Source: Bordetella parapertussis (GTDB lineage: Bacteria > Pseudomonadota > Gammaproteobacteria > Burkholderiales > Burkholderiaceae_B). From it: a DNA stretch of 64,000 nucleotides. The DNA is taken from positions 62,001 to 126,000 of the forward strand of contig CAMDNZ010000001.1 of NCBI GenBank assembly GCA_945903445.1, given 5' to 3'. Under the pieces are notes generated by a model that saw only the letters and a list, made by a program, of their open reading frames with translations, was not told the DNA's origin and did not search any database. The stretch's first letter is position 1, and each line of letters opens with the position of its first letter. Shown in pieces: positions 36,691 to 48,476 of the stretch. Made by a program: the position numbers and the translations under genes.

Positions 36691-37899
36691 TCAAGCCGCC
36701 TGGGCCTGGCACTGCTGACTCGCCCACTGTCGGGCGGCCGAGTCCAGGGCCAGGACATCGGCCAATGAATCGAATGTGTCGTTCGCCTGCCCGGCATACC
36801 AGTCGAGCGAGTCGGCCAGTCGCTCGGCAATCGCCGTAAACGACAGCTGGCGCGCCAGAAACGCCGCCACCGCGACTTCGTTGACGGCGTTCAGCACAAT
36901 GCAGGCCCCTTGTCCGGCACGCAGCGCGTCGAAGGACAAACCCAGGCAGGGAAAGCGCGTCAGATCGGGGGTTTCGAAATCGAGTCGACCCACGCGCGCC
37001 AGATCAAGAATATCGACGCCGCTGGCCAAGCGTTCGGGAAAGCCCAAGCCGTACGCAATGGGGGTACGCATATCGGGTGCGCCCAACTGGGCCAAGACCG
37101 AACCGTCGGTGTAGCGCACCATCGAATGCACCACGCTTTGCGGATGAATCAAGACCTCGATGCGCTCGGCTGGCATGGCAAACAGCCAATGCGCTTCGAT
37201 CACCTCCAGGCCCTTGTTCAACATGGTGGCCGAATCGACCGATATCTTGCGACCCATCGACCAGTTCGGGTGCGCGCAAGCCTGCTCGGGCGTGACGGCG
37301 TGCAGCGTCGCGGAATCGGCCGAGCGGAACGGACCGCCAGAAGCAGTCAGGATGAGTCGTTCGACCCCCGGAGCCGGCGCGCTTGGCACATGGGCACGAG
37401 CGCCCTGCGGCAGGCACTGAAAAATCGCATTGTGTTCGCTGTCGATCGGCAGCAGTTCGGCACCGTTTTCGCGAACGGCCTTCATGAACAGCGTACCCGC
37501 TGCCACCAAGGCTTCCTTATTGGCCAACAGCACCCGCTTGCCTGCGCGTGCGGCAGCCAAAGCCGAAGGCAATCCGGCCGCGCCGACGATGGCCGCCATA
37601 ACCACGTCGCAGTCGGAATCGGCAGCCGTATCGGCCAGGGCTTGGGCCCCTACCCGGATCTCCGGCATGGGCGTCGCAAAGGACCAGGCCGCCTGGAAGC
37701 GTCCACGCGCGGCGTTATCGGGAACGATCACGACGCGGGCGGCACATTGCACCGCCTGCACGGCCAGCGCGTCCATCTGGGTGTTCGCCGACAGCGCGTG
37801 AACGACAAAGCGATCGGGGTGACGGGCGATTACATCCAAGGTGCTAGCGCCTATCGAGCCGGTCGAGCCCAACACTACGATGCGCTGTACTCGATTCAT
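36691..37899 (-). CDS. dxr: 1-deoxy-D-xylulose-5-phosphate reductoisomerase
   Basis: A 402-residue NADPH enzyme, second step of the MEP isoprenoid route. NADPH site [20 protein letters not shown]; metal and substrate site [15 protein letters not shown]; flexible loop [31 protein letters not shown]; and [15 protein letters not shown]. The ATG overlaps the cdsA stop (ATGA), so dxr is read after cdsA. The isoprenoid product feeds uppS, encoded two genes earlier. Confidence 0.95.
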   Translation of the reverse strand: MNRVQRIVVLGSTGSIGASTLDVIARHPDRFVVHALSANTQMDALAVQAVQCAARVVIVPDNAARGRFQAAWSFATPMPEIRVGAQALADTAADSDCDVVMAAIVGAAGLPSALAAARAGKRVLLANKEALVAAGTLFMKAVRENGAELLPIDSEHNAIFQCLPQGARAHVPSAPAPGVERLILTASGGPFRSADSATLHAVTPEQACAHPNWSMGRKISVDSATMLNKGLEVIEAHWLFAMPAERIEVLIHPQSVVHSMVRYTDGSVLAQLGAPDMRTPIAYGLGFPERLASGVDILDLARVGRLDFETPDLTRFPCLGLSFDALRAGQGACIVLNAVNEVAVAAFLARQLSFTAIAERLADSLDWYAGQANDTFDSLADVLALDSAARQWASQQCQAQAA

Positions 37900-38774
37900 G
37901 CCACCCCCATCATGGCGCTGGCCACCAACACCGCCATGCCAAACACGGCGACCGGCAAAATGGCGTCGATACGGTCGTATACGCCGCCGTGACCGGGCAG
38001 CAATTGGCTGGAATCTTTTTGGCCCGCCCGCCGTTTGAGCAGCGACTCGAACAAGTCGCCGGCGATGGACAAGGCGCCCAGCAACGCAAACACCGCCAGC
38101 GCAGCGCCTAAGCCCAAACGCTCGACCACGGCACGACCAAACGAATCGGACCAGCTCGCTGCACTCAGACCCAACCACGCGATGGCCCCCACGACACCTG
38201 CCGCGGCACCTTCCCATGTTTTTCCGGGGCTGACGCGCGGAGCCAACTTATGCCGTCCAATGGATTTACCGACGAAATAAGCGGCAATATCGGCCACCCA
38301 AACGGTGATCAGTAATGTGACGGCAAACCAGGCCGACCACTGCAACACCATAATGGCTAGCGCCAGCCACGCGGCTAGTGGCGCGGCTAAACCGAAAACA
38401 GACCACAGCACGCTGGCTGCAGGCGCATCGGCCCGGCCGTGCAACACCGCCGGCAATGCCACCCCCAACCACATGGCCGCCACGACGAACAGCAGACCGT
38501 CCACCCATACTACGGGCATGCCGCGCCCGAACACGCTGTCCGGGCCGGTCCAAGCAGAGATCAGTCCGACGCACAGGCCGAACACCACGACGCCCGCGAT
38601 CGGCGCGACCGAAGACCGCAGTGCGGTCGGCAAGGTCAAGCGCAACCACTCCCATGAAGTACACCCGCAGGCCAGTGCCAACAACATCAAAAACGGCCAA
38701 TCCGCATCCACCGCCAGTGTGCCAGCCACAGCAAGCAACAAAACGATGGCGGTGATAACGCGTTGCCGCAACAT
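37896..38774 (-). CDS. cdsA: Phosphatidate cytidylyltransferase
   Basis: A 292-residue polytopic membrane enzyme that makes CDP-diacylglycerol, the precursor of all major phospholipids. The signature [20 protein letters not shown] followed by GGVYDRID is complete near the C terminus. Seven to eight hydrophobic segments span residues 5-240. A good GGAG stands before the ATG. Cotranscribed between uppS and dxr. Confidence 0.94.
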   Translation of the reverse strand: MLRQRVITAIVLLLAVAGTLAVDADWPFLMLLALACGCTSWEWLRLTLPTALRSSVAPIAGVVVFGLCVGLISAWTGPDSVFGRGMPVVWVDGLLFVVAAMWLGVALPAVLHGRADAPAASVLWSVFGLAAPLAAWLALAIMVLQWSAWFAVTLLITVWVADIAAYFVGKSIGRHKLAPRVSPGKTWEGAAAGVVGAIAWLGLSAASWSDSFGRAVVERLGLGAALAVFALLGALSIAGDLFESLLKRRAGQKDSSQLLPGHGGVYDRIDAILPVAVFGMAVLVASAMMGVA

Positions 38775-38818
38775 GATGGTGTGCTCCTTAAGCGGTTAGC
38801 CAGTGACGGTTGGACGCG

Positions 38819-39607
38819 TTACGCCCGAGCGTACGGACGCGAATCTGCATGAACCTGCGCGCTGGTTCGCCCAAAACGGCGCTCTCGCGTCCCGTACCAG
38901 TCGAAAGCCGAGCGCAAGGCTTGCTCGCCAAAATCCGGCCAATACTGATCGGTAAAGTACAGCTCAGTGTAGGCCAATTGCCAAACCAGGAAATTGGAGA
39001 TTCGTTGTTCGCCCCCGGTTCGGATGAAGAGATCCGGCTCTGGGGCCCAGGCCATGCTCAGGTAAGGGCTGAGCGACGACTCGGTGATGTCCGTAGGTCG
39101 CGCAGCCAAATCGGGCTGAGCGGCCAGCATGGCACGGGTGGCCTGCAAGATGTCCCAACGTCCACCGTAGTTGGCGGCAATCGTCAGCACCAAACGGGTG
39201 TTGTGCTCGGTATGCGCTTGCGCGTGCTGAATCAATGCCTGTAGTTTTGGATTGAAGGCACTCAAATCGCCCACCACTCGCAGCCGCACGCCCTGCTTGG
39301 CCAAGGTGGCGACCTCGCGCTCCAACGCTCGCACGAACAGGCGCATCAGCAAGCCGACCTCGTCGGCAGGACGCCGCCAGTTTTCGGAACTGAAGGCGAA
39401 CAAAGTCAAATATTCGACGCCATCTCGCACGCATGCACGCGCGATCTCACGGACCGCTTGCACACCCCGGATATGGCCCATGGTGCGCGGACGTCGTCGT
39501 GCCTGCGCCCAGCGGCCGTTGCCATCCATGATGATGGCAACGTGCCGCGGAATAGCGCCGGTCGCGGGTATAGCTTGAGTAGAGCTCGACATGCGAGTGA
39601 CGCTCAC
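38819..39607 (-). CDS. uppS: Undecaprenyl diphosphate synthase
   Basis: A 262-residue cis-prenyltransferase making the C55 carrier lipid for peptidoglycan. [20 protein letters not shown] carries the catalytic Asp; [26 protein letters not shown] and [20 protein letters not shown] complete the signatures. The GTG at 39607 overlaps the frr stop (GTGA); an in-frame ATG at 39592 would remove five residues. Confidence 0.94.
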   Translation of the reverse strand: MSVTRMSSSTQAIPATGAIPRHVAIIMDGNGRWAQARRRPRTMGHIRGVQAVREIARACVRDGVEYLTLFAFSSENWRRPADEVGLLMRLFVRALEREVATLAKQGVRLRVVGDLSAFNPKLQALIQHAQAHTEHNTRLVLTIAANYGGRWDILQATRAMLAAQPDLAARPTDITESSLSPYLSMAWAPEPDLFIRTGGEQRISNFLVWQLAYTELYFTDQYWPDFGEQALRSAFDWYGTRERRFGRTSAQVHADSRPYARA

Positions 39608-40164
39608 ACCGTCATGATCTCGGCTTCTTTCTGCGTGACCATCTTGTCGATGTCGATCACACAGCGGTCGGTCAGCTTCTGGATGTCGTCTTGGGCACGA
39701 CGCTCATCGTCTTCCGAGATTTCCTTGTCCTTGACCAGCTTTTTGAGGCTTTCGTTGCCATCGCGACGCAGGTTGCGCACGGCAATTTTGGCATCTTCAC
39801 CTTCGCTGCGAACGACCTTGGTCAAATCGCGGCGGCGCTCTTCGGTCAGAGCGGGCATTGGCACGCGAATGGTCTCGCCCATCGAAATCGGGTTCAAGCC
39901 CAGGTCCGACTCGCGGATGGCCTTTTCGATCGGGCCGGCCATGTGCTTCTCGTAAGGCTGAACGCTTATCGTACGCGCATCGACCAGGTTCAGGTTGGCG
40001 ACCTGGCTAAGGGGCACGGGCGAGCCGTAGTATTCGACGTTGACATGCTCGAGGATACCGGCGTGGGCGCGGCCCGTGCGGATCTTCGACAGGTTGGACC
40101 GAAGTTGGTCGAGCGACTTGCTCATGCGCGACTCGGCTGATTTTTTGATCTCTGCGACGCTCAT
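39604..40164 (-). CDS. frr: Ribosome recycling factor
   Basis: A 186-residue protein, standard length, that splits post-termination ribosomes with EF-G. Signatures: [20 protein letters not shown] at the start of the helical arm, [31 protein letters not shown] and [26 protein letters not shown] stands 7 bases before the ATG. Between pyrH and uppS as in most proteobacteria. Confidence 0.97.
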   Translation of the reverse strand: MSVAEIKKSAESRMSKSLDQLRSNLSKIRTGRAHAGILEHVNVEYYGSPVPLSQVANLNLVDARTISVQPYEKHMAGPIEKAIRESDLGLNPISMGETIRVPMPALTEERRRDLTKVVRSEGEDAKIAVRNLRRDGNESLKKLVKDKEISEDDERRAQDDIQKLTDRCVIDIDKMVTQKEAEIMTV

Positions 40165-40181
40165 AATCTATTTCCTTGTTA

Positions 40182-41878
<1,697 letters not shown>

Positions 41879-41897
41879 TGTTTCTCCAGATTTCGTT

Positions 41898-41925
41898 AAA
41901 AACGTGCCCCGTCTAGCGGGGCACG
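41898..41925 (-). terminator. Rho-independent attenuator between rpsB and tsf
   Basis: On the minus strand CGTGCCCCG (41925-41917), a 5-base loop, CGGGGCACG (41911-41903), then TTTTT (41902-41898). A perfect 9-bp stem plus U run lies inside the rpsB-tsf gap and would let part of the transcripts end after rpsB, so S2 and EF-Ts output can differ. Confidence 0.85.
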
Positions 41926-41955
41926 CAAAGTCTTAGGTGCCAGCCAGAGCCGCGA

Positions 41956-42711
41956 TTAGGCTTGGCAGTCCTGCACTTCGACGAACTCTTCCGAGCTGTC
42001 GCCTTGCGCGATCTCTTCGACCAGGCCGTTCATGGCCTTTTCACGACCGGCCAGCACGGCGTCTGCGACACCACGGGCGTACAGCGCAATGGCTTTAGCC
42101 GAGTCGTCGTTACCGGGGATGACGTAGTCGATGCCGTCGGGCGAGTGGTTGGTATCGACGATGCCGAAAACCGGGATACCCAGCTTGCGGGCTTCCTGAA
42201 TGGCAATCTTATGGTAGCCGACGTCGATGACAAACATGGCATCGGGCAAGCCGCCCATATCCTTGATGCCGCCGATCGAGGTGTTCAACTTGGCCAGTTC
42301 ACGTTCGAACAGCAGACCTTCTTTCTTGGTCAGACGCTCGTTGCCGCCTTCGGCGATCACGGCTTCCATTTCCTTCAGGCGTTTGATCGAGGCCTTGACG
42401 GTCTTGAAGTTGGTCAGCATGCCGCCGAGCCAACGGGCGTCGACGAAGGGCTGGCCAGCACGCGACGCTTCGGCAGCGATGATTTCGCGCGCAGCGCGCT
42501 TGGTGCTGACGAACAGGATCTTGCCATTGCGGGCGGCGATCTTCTCGATAGCCTTGGTCGCTTCCTGGTACTTAACGACGGTCTTTTCGAGGTTGATAAT
42601 GTGGATCTTGTTACGGTGACCGAAGATGAACGGCGCCATCTTAGGATTCCAGTAACGGGTTTGGTGACCGAAGTGGACACCCGCTTCAAGCATTTCACGC
42701 ATCAAGGACAT
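41956..42711 (-). CDS. rpsB: 30S ribosomal protein S2
   Basis: A 251-residue ribosomal protein. [20 protein letters not shown] at the N terminus and [18 protein letters not shown] are diagnostic, as is [23 protein letters not shown] 42711 has GGAG 6 bases upstream; a TTG four codons earlier is in frame but lacks a ribosome site. The 254-base gap upstream holds tandem 14-15 base repeats and is shared with divergent map. First gene of the long minus-strand block. Confidence 0.97.
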   Translation of the reverse strand: MSLMREMLEAGVHFGHQTRYWNPKMAPFIFGHRNKIHIINLEKTVVKYQEATKAIEKIAARNGKILFVSTKRAAREIIAAEASRAGQPFVDARWLGGMLTNFKTVKASIKRLKEMEAVIAEGGNERLTKKEGLLFERELAKLNTSIGGIKDMGGLPDAMFVIDVGYHKIAIQEARKLGIPVFGIVDTNHSPDGIDYVIPGNDDSAKAIALYARGVADAVLAGREKAMNGLVEEIAQGDSSEEFVEVQDCQA

Positions 42712-42772
42712 ACTATTCTCCAAGGGTTAGGTCTTGCACCGATGCCCGTATCACCAGCCGATCCGTTTGCAT

Positions 42773-42857
42773 CGCATTCGCTTTTTCGCATTGCGTTTTC
42801 ACGTTTGCGTTTTAACGTTTGCGTCTTGACGTTTTGCATCTTGACGTTTGCGTTTTG
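42773..42857. repeat. Six tandem 14-15 base repeats upstream of rpsB
   Basis: Six degenerate copies, of 14, 14, 14, 14, 15 and 14 bases, start at 42773, 42787, 42801, 42815, 42829 and 42844. The consensus is near ACGTTTGCGTTTTG (plus strand). The middle copies (third to sixth) are the most alike; the first two begin CGCATT. The unit length is not a multiple of three and the stretch is non-coding, lying in the rpsB leader/promoter region. Confidence 0.9.
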
Positions 42858-42902
42858 CAAGGGTTCAACTCGATAACACCCTTATTTGGCATGGGTGCGC
42901 GA

Positions 42903-42930
42903 TTTACGCTTTCAAAAGAAAGCCTATAAT
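42903..42930 (+). promoter_or_regulatory. Predicted sigma-70 promoter of map with palindromic spacer
   Basis: A perfect -10 TATAAT (42925-42930) stands 36 bases before the map ATG, with a weak -35 TTTACG (42903-42908) at a 16-base spacing. The spacer holds GCTTTC-AAAA-GAAAGC (42908-42923), an exact inverted repeat that could be an operator. Confidence 0.6.
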
Positions 42931-42965
42931 TCTACTATTCTTTTTACCGAGTACTCAAGTTACCT

Positions 42966-43787
42966 ATGGGAATAGTTACCGACCCGGCCGATCTCGCCAA
43001 AATGCGGGCTGCCTGCCAAGGCGCTGCCCGCACCTTGGATTTTATCGCGCCCTATGTCGTAGCCGGCGTGACCACCGGCGAACTCGACAAGCGATGCCTG
43101 GCCTTCATCACTGAAGAGCTGGGCGCGAAATCGGCCACGGTCGGCTATGCCCCGCCCGGCTATCCGCCCTTCCCTGGCGCCATCTGCACCTCGGTGAATC
43201 ATCAGATTTGCCACGGCATCCCCGGCAATAAAGTGTTGCAGGCAGGCGACTCTTTGAACATCGACGTCACCATCATTCTGGACGGTTGGTTCGGCGACAC
43301 CAGCCGGATGTTCCATGTCGGCGAACAAAGCATCTTGTCGCGCCGTTTGAGTACCATCACTTTCGAATGTATGTGGCTGGGCATCGATCAGGTGCGTCCT
43401 GGTTCGACCCTGGGCGACGTGGGTCACGCCATTCAGAAACACGCCGAGGGCAATGGGTTCTCTGTCGTGCGCGAGTTCTGCGGCCATGGCGTGGGCCGCC
43501 AGTTCCACCAGGACCCCCAGGTGCTGCACTATGGTCGCCCGGGCACGGGTGTGAAGCTGGTGCCCGGCATGATCTTCACGATCGAGCCGATGATCAATGC
43601 CGGACGCCGCGAAATCAAACAACTGCCCGATGGCTGGTCGGTGGTCACGCGCGACCGCAGCCTGTCGGCGCAATGGGAGCACGCCATACTGGTCACCGAG
43701 ACCGGCTACGAAGTGCTGACCGTCTCGCCCGGCATGCAGCCACCACCGGAATTCATCACGGTGCCGGTCGCCATCCCTGCCGCATAA
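42966..43787 (+). CDS. map: Methionine aminopeptidase, type I
   Basis: A 273-residue dinuclear metallopeptidase that removes the initiator methionine. Metal ligands are visible in SLNIDVTIILDGWFGDTSRM (two Asp), CGHGVGRQFH (His), MIFTIEPMI (Glu) and SAQWEHAILV (Glu). No zinc-ribbon or SH3 extension at the N terminus, so the short bacterial class. The ribosome site is weak. Divergent from rpsB, a common arrangement. Confidence 0.96.
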   Translation: MGIVTDPADLAKMRAACQGAARTLDFIAPYVVAGVTTGELDKRCLAFITEELGAKSATVGYAPPGYPPFPGAICTSVNHQICHGIPGNKVLQAGDSLNIDVTIILDGWFGDTSRMFHVGEQSILSRRLSTITFECMWLGIDQVRPGSTLGDVGHAIQKHAEGNGFSVVREFCGHGVGRQFHQDPQVLHYGRPGTGVKLVPGMIFTIEPMINAGRREIKQLPDGWSVVTRDRSLSAQWEHAILVTETGYEVLTVSPGMQPPPEFITVPVAIPAA

Positions 43788-43823
43788 CCCTGTCCGGGCC
43801 GCCTCGCCCGCCAATGGACCGCC

Positions 43824-46430
43824 ATGACAGCCGACACTCTGATTGATCTGCGGCGCACGTTGGCCGCGCGCCGTGACGCCGCCATCGCGCAGTTCCGAAC
43901 GGATCTGCGACCCGACGCCTTGTTGATCGAACTGCGCCGGGCGGTCGATGCCACCCTGCGCGATTTGGTTCGCCACCATCCCCTGCCTGCCGGTGCCACG
44001 TTGGCTGCCGTGGGCGGTTATGGGCGAGGCGAGCTCTACCCCTATTCCGACGTCGATCTGCTGATCATTCTGCCACGGCCGGCCGGTGCGGCCTGCGAGC
44101 AGGCCGTCGCAAGCTTCGTCGCTGCACTGTGGGATTTAGGCTTGGAGCCCGGCCACAGCGTACGCACGGTTGCCGAATGCGAAACCGAGGCCGAAGCCGA
44201 CATCACCGTCGAGACTGCGTTGCTGGAATCACGCTGGCTGGCCGGCAGCCGAAGTCTGATGCGAACGTTCGAAGCAGCGATGCGGGCGCGCATGGATCCT
44301 GCGCTGTTTTTCGAAGCCAAGTTAGTCGAGATGCAGCAGCGCCACGCCCGCCATCACGACACGCCCTATTCGCTCGAACCCAACTGCAAGGAATCGCCCG
44401 GCGGTTTGCGCGACCTGCAAGTCATCATGTGGATGGCACGCGCCACGGGCCTGGGCCAATCGTGGCGCGAGATTGCGCAGCAAGGCGTTCTCACGGGACA
44501 GGAGGCACGTGATTTACGGCGTGCCGAGCAGGCCTTCAAGCGCCTGCGTATCGAATTGCACCTGCTGGCCCGTCGACGCGAAGACCGCGTGCTGTTCGAC
44601 CTGCAGCCCGGTTTGGCACAAGCCTATGGCCTGGTCGCCACCGCCACGCGTCGGGCGAGCGAGATCATGATGCAGCGCTATTACTGGGCGGCACGTTTGG
44701 TCAACCAACTGAACACCATCCTGGTCCAGAATATGGAAGAGCGGGTGTTCCCGCGCCCGCCAGGGCCCATGAAGGCACTGGACGACGAGTTCTGCAACGT
44801 CAACGACAAGCTGGATATTCAGCGCGACGATGCCTTCGAGCGCAATCCCACGCTCTTGCTGCGCGCATTCTTAGTCATGCAGCAGCACCCCGAACTGAGG
44901 GGCATGACCGCGCGCACCCAACGGGCGATCTGGCATGCACGCGACCGGATCGATGGCCAATTCCGCCGTAACCCGGTGAATCGGCGTTTGTTTCTGCAAA
45001 TCCTGCAACAGCCGCGCGGTATCGTGCATGAGCTGCGCCGGATGAACATGCTCAATGTGCTGCCGCGCTATTTGCCGGTATTTCGTCGAATCGTCGGCCA
45101 GATGCAGCACGACTTGTTTCACGTCTACACCGTCGATCAACACACCCTGGCGGTGATTCGCAACCTGCGCCGCTTTGCAATGCCCGAACACGCGCAAGAG
45201 TATCCGCTGGCGAGCCAATTGATGGCCGACTTCGACCGTCATTGGCTGTTGTATGTCGCGGGCTTGTTCCATGACATCGCCAAGGGGCGGGGCGGCGATC
45301 ATTCGGAGTTGGGCGCACGCGATGTCAGACGATTCGCCGCCGAACACGCCCTGGAGCACGAGGACGCCGAATTGGTCGAGTTTCTGGTGCGCCAGCACTT
45401 GGCCATGTCCACTGTCGCGCAAAAAAAAGATCTGTCCAATCCGGAGGTCATCAGCAGTTTCGCGACCCTGGTGGGTTCGGAGCGCCGGTTGACCGCGCTG
45501 TATTTGCTGACGGTTGCCGATATTCGAGGCACCAGCCCTAAAGTCTGGAACGCCTGGAAAGGCAAGCTGCTCGAAGACCTCTATAAGCTCACGCTATCGG
45601 CCTTGGGTGGGCAACGGCCCGACACGGGCACGGTGTTGAACGAACGAAAAAACGACGCGATCCGCTTGACGCGCCTGGCTGGATTACGCGACGAATCGCG
45701 CGAAGCGTTCTGGCGTCAACTGGACGTCGCCTACTTTCTGCGCCACGATAGCACCGACATCGCCTGGCACACTCGCCATCTGTATTACCAGCCCAATCCT
45801 GCGGCCGCCGTGGTTCGGGCACGCACGACCGATCAAGGCGAAGGTCTGCAAATCATGGTGTACACCCGCGACGTGCCCGATTTGTTCATGACGATTTGCG
45901 GTTTCTTCGACGCTCGCAGTTTCAGCGTCCAGGACGCACGCATTCACACGACCCGCCATGGCTATGCGCTGGACAGCTTCATCGTATTGCCGCCGGAAGG
46001 CGTCACCGAACTGCGGGCGCAAGCCAGTCTGATCGAACACGAACTGAGCGATCGCTTGAAACCCGCCGACGACCAGACCGCGACTGCCGGGCATGAAACT
46101 GAGCATTTTCGACGTTCGCGCCAATCGCGCCGCTCGAAACTGTTCCCGGTGCGCCCGCAAATCACCCTGCAACCCGACGAAGACGGCCGATCCTGGCGCT
46201 TGTCGATCGTCGCCACCGACCGCTCGGGCCTGTTGCACGCCATGGCTCGGGTAATGCGCGATCACCGGGTGAATGTCCGTATGGCCAAGATCATGACCTT
46301 GGGCGATCGGGTCGAAGACGTTTTCATCATCGAGGGTGAAACCTTGCAACGCCCGCGCACTCAAATGCAGTTCGAACGCGATATTCTCGACACTCTGGCG
46401 GCCGATACCCGAGCCGCCGCCTACACCTGA
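43824..46430 (+). CDS. glnD: [Protein-PII] uridylyltransferase / uridylyl-removing enzyme
   Basis: An 868-residue nitrogen sensor that adds or removes UMP on PII proteins according to glutamine. Domains in order: nucleotidyltransferase with VGGYGRGELYPYSDVDLLII (about residues 55-74), the linker NCKESPGGLRDLQVIMWMAR, an HD domain with GLFHDIAKGRGGDHSELGA, and two C-terminal ACT domains (MVYTRDVPDLFMTICGFFDA and LSIVATDRSGLLHAMARVM). All domains look intact. It follows map by 36 bases. Confidence 0.95.
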   Translation: MTADTLIDLRRTLAARRDAAIAQFRTDLRPDALLIELRRAVDATLRDLVRHHPLPAGATLAAVGGYGRGELYPYSDVDLLIILPRPAGAACEQAVASFVAALWDLGLEPGHSVRTVAECETEAEADITVETALLESRWLAGSRSLMRTFEAAMRARMDPALFFEAKLVEMQQRHARHHDTPYSLEPNCKESPGGLRDLQVIMWMARATGLGQSWREIAQQGVLTGQEARDLRRAEQAFKRLRIELHLLARRREDRVLFDLQPGLAQAYGLVATATRRASEIMMQRYYWAARLVNQLNTILVQNMEERVFPRPPGPMKALDDEFCNVNDKLDIQRDDAFERNPTLLLRAFLVMQQHPELRGMTARTQRAIWHARDRIDGQFRRNPVNRRLFLQILQQPRGIVHELRRMNMLNVLPRYLPVFRRIVGQMQHDLFHVYTVDQHTLAVIRNLRRFAMPEHAQEYPLASQLMADFDRHWLLYVAGLFHDIAKGRGGDHSELGARDVRRFAAEHALEHEDAELVEFLVRQHLAMSTVAQKKDLSNPEVISSFATLVGSERRLTALYLLTVADIRGTSPKVWNAWKGKLLEDLYKLTLSALGGQRPDTGTVLNERKNDAIRLTRLAGLRDESREAFWRQLDVAYFLRHDSTDIAWHTRHLYYQPNPAAAVVRARTTDQGEGLQIMVYTRDVPDLFMTICGFFDARSFSVQDARIHTTRHGYALDSFIVLPPEGVTELRAQASLIEHELSDRLKPADDQTATAGHETEHFRRSRQSRRSKLFPVRPQITLQPDEDGRSWRLSIVATDRSGLLHAMARVMRDHRVNVRMAKIMTLGDRVEDVFIIEGETLQRPRTQMQFERDILDTLAADTRAAAYT

Positions 46431-46452
46431 ACCCACGCCAAAACCTATTCCC

Positions 46453-46932
46453 ATGACCGCTGACGTCCGCCAAAGCCTGCTGTATATCTGCTCATCCTTG
46501 TGCTTTATCGCAGTCGGTGCCGCCCTGATCTCGCAGCACGTATACGACATGCCACCGTGCGCATGGTGTGTGTTCCAGCGCCTGATTTTCGTGGTGTTGG
46601 GCGTCGTTTGCCTGATCGGCGCGATGAGCAAGAACCGGCTGGCACGTGGCGCCGCGGGCGTGGGCGCACTGGTGGCCGTCGGTGGCATAGCCGCCGCCTG
46701 GTATCAATACACTGTCGCCGCACACCAGTTTTCGTGCGATCAGACGTTTGCCGATCGGTTCATGGTGCAAAGCGGCCTAGACAGCGCCATGCCGGCCATT
46801 TTTGGCATCATGGCCGGATGTATGGAGGCGCAGGTCGAGTTGTTGGGCATCGAATACGTGTTCTGGAGCCTGGGCCTGTTTTTCGTGCTGGCGGCCCTGC
46901 TGCTGCGAGTCGCCTTGCGGCCCGCAGCCTAG
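46453..46932 (+). CDS. dsbB: Disulfide bond formation protein B
   Basis: A 159-residue inner-membrane quinone reductase that re-oxidises DsbA. Four hydrophobic helices, the first periplasmic loop with the redox pair Cys36-x-x-Cys39 (MPPCAWCVFQR) and the second loop pair Cys95 (QFSCDQTF) and Cys123 (AGCMEAQ). Start set at ATG 46453, 22 bases after glnD; the frame is open into glnD. No dsbA is near. Its stop is only 3 bases from that of the convergent purF. Confidence 0.92.
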   Translation: MTADVRQSLLYICSSLCFIAVGAALISQHVYDMPPCAWCVFQRLIFVVLGVVCLIGAMSKNRLARGAAGVGALVAVGGIAAAWYQYTVAAHQFSCDQTFADRFMVQSGLDSAMPAIFGIMAGCMEAQVELLGIEYVFWSLGLFFVLAALLLRVALRPAA

Positions 46933-46935
46933 TAC

Positions 46936-48456
46936 TTACATGCCGCTCGCGGCATGGCCCATGTTGAACTGAAGCCCGCTGGGCTTGTCGTCCTCGGCCA
47001 CGCCTTCGCGTGACTGCCCCAAGCGGGCCAGGTATTCAGGCGTGATGTCGCCCGTCACATAGTCGCCGTCGAAGCACGATGCCTCGAAGCGCTTGATGGA
47101 CGGATTCAGGTCACGCACCGCTTGCTGCATATCGGCTAAATCCTGATAGACCAATGCATCGGCACCGATGGTCTCGGCGATCTGCTGATCGGTACGACCC
47201 GTGGCAATCAGCTCGCTTTGAGTCGGCATGTCGATGCCGTAGACGTTCGGGAAACGCACCGGCGGCGCGGCCGACGCGAAAAACACCTTGTTGGCACCCG
47301 CTGCGCGCGCCATGTCGACGATTTCGCGGCTGGTGGTGCCGCGCACAATGGAATCGTCGACCAGCAAAACGTTCTTGCCTTGAAACTCGCGGCTGATGGC
47401 GTTTAATTTCTGACGCACCGATTTACGGCGAACGGCCTGCCCCGGCATGATGAAGGTCCGCCCGACATAGCGGTTCTTGATCAAGCCTTCGCGATAGTCG
47501 AGATTTAACCGCGCTGCCAGTTGCATGGCGGCAGGACGCGACGAGTCGGGAATCGGCATGACGACATCGATATCGCCCAGACGCAGTTCGCGCGCCACCT
47601 TGTCGGCCAGATATTCACCCATGCGCAAACGCGCGTCATACACCGAAACGCCGTCGATCAGCGAATCGGGACGGGCGAAATACACGTATTCGAAAATACA
47701 TGGCGTCAGTTGCGGATTGTCGGCGCACTGGCGGCTATCGAAATTGCCGTCCAAATCGACGAATATGCCCTCGCCGGGCTGGACATCGCGAACGAAAGTA
47801 AAACTGCTACCTTCGAGCGCGACCGACTCCGAAGCGACCATCCATTCGACGCCCTCTGCCGTCTCTTGCCGGCCAATACACAGCGGACGGATGCCGTTGG
47901 GGTCGCGAAACGCCAACAACCCGTAACCGGCGATCTGGGCGACCACGGCGTAACCGCCCTTCACCCGACGATGGACCGCCGAGACCGCACGAAAAATCGC
48001 ATCGTTATCCAGCGAAATGCCATCGGCCGCCGATTGCAGCTCGTGGGCCAGCACGTTTAGCAGCACCTCCGAATCGGAGTTGGTGTTGATGTGACGGCGA
48101 TCGACACGGAACAGCGATTCGCGCAACTCGCGCCAATTGGTCAGATTGCCGTTATGGGCGAACATGATGCCGAACGGCGCGTTTACGTAAAACGGCTGTG
48201 CCTCTTCTTCGGAAACACTGGAACCGGCAGTCGGGTAACGCACTTGACCCACACCGCTGGTACCGGGCAAGGAGCGCATGTTGCGGGTGCGAAAGACATC
48301 GCGCACCTGGCCGTGAGCCTTGAACATGTTGAAGTGATTGTCCTGCGATGTGGCGATACCCGCCGCGTCCTGGCCGCGATGCTGCAACAGCAGCAGGCTG
48401 TCATAGAGCAACTGGTTGACCGGCCCGCGCCCGATGACCCCTACGATTCCACACAT
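46936..48456 (-). CDS. purF: Amidophosphoribosyltransferase
   Basis: A 506-residue Ntn-hydrolase enzyme, first step of purine synthesis. Cys2 of MCGIVGVIGRGP is the nucleophile after removal of Met. LLLQHRGQDAAGIAT and RYPTAGSSVSEEEAQPF belong to the glutaminase part; the PRPP loop is VLLVDDSIVRGTTSREIV and CFDGDYVTGDIT is near the C terminus. No propeptide and no Fe-S cysteine set, so the E. coli-type. AGGGAA precedes the ATG. Cotranscribed with cvpA and dedD. Confidence 0.96.
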   Translation of the reverse strand: MCGIVGVIGRGPVNQLLYDSLLLLQHRGQDAAGIATSQDNHFNMFKAHGQVRDVFRTRNMRSLPGTSGVGQVRYPTAGSSVSEEEAQPFYVNAPFGIMFAHNGNLTNWRELRESLFRVDRRHINTNSDSEVLLNVLAHELQSAADGISLDNDAIFRAVSAVHRRVKGGYAVVAQIAGYGLLAFRDPNGIRPLCIGRQETAEGVEWMVASESVALEGSSFTFVRDVQPGEGIFVDLDGNFDSRQCADNPQLTPCIFEYVYFARPDSLIDGVSVYDARLRMGEYLADKVARELRLGDIDVVMPIPDSSRPAAMQLAARLNLDYREGLIKNRYVGRTFIMPGQAVRRKSVRQKLNAISREFQGKNVLLVDDSIVRGTTSREIVDMARAAGANKVFFASAAPPVRFPNVYGIDMPTQSELIATGRTDQQIAETIGADALVYQDLADMQQAVRDLNPSIKRFEASCFDGDYVTGDITPEYLARLGQSREGVAEDDKPSGLQFNMGHAASGM

Positions 48457-48476
48457 GGTAATTCCCTGTTTATTGA

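Noticed and set aside
42773..42857. CRISPR array at the tandem repeats upstream of rpsB
   Set aside because: The units are directly adjacent with no spacers, only 14-15 bases long and degenerate; no cas gene is present.
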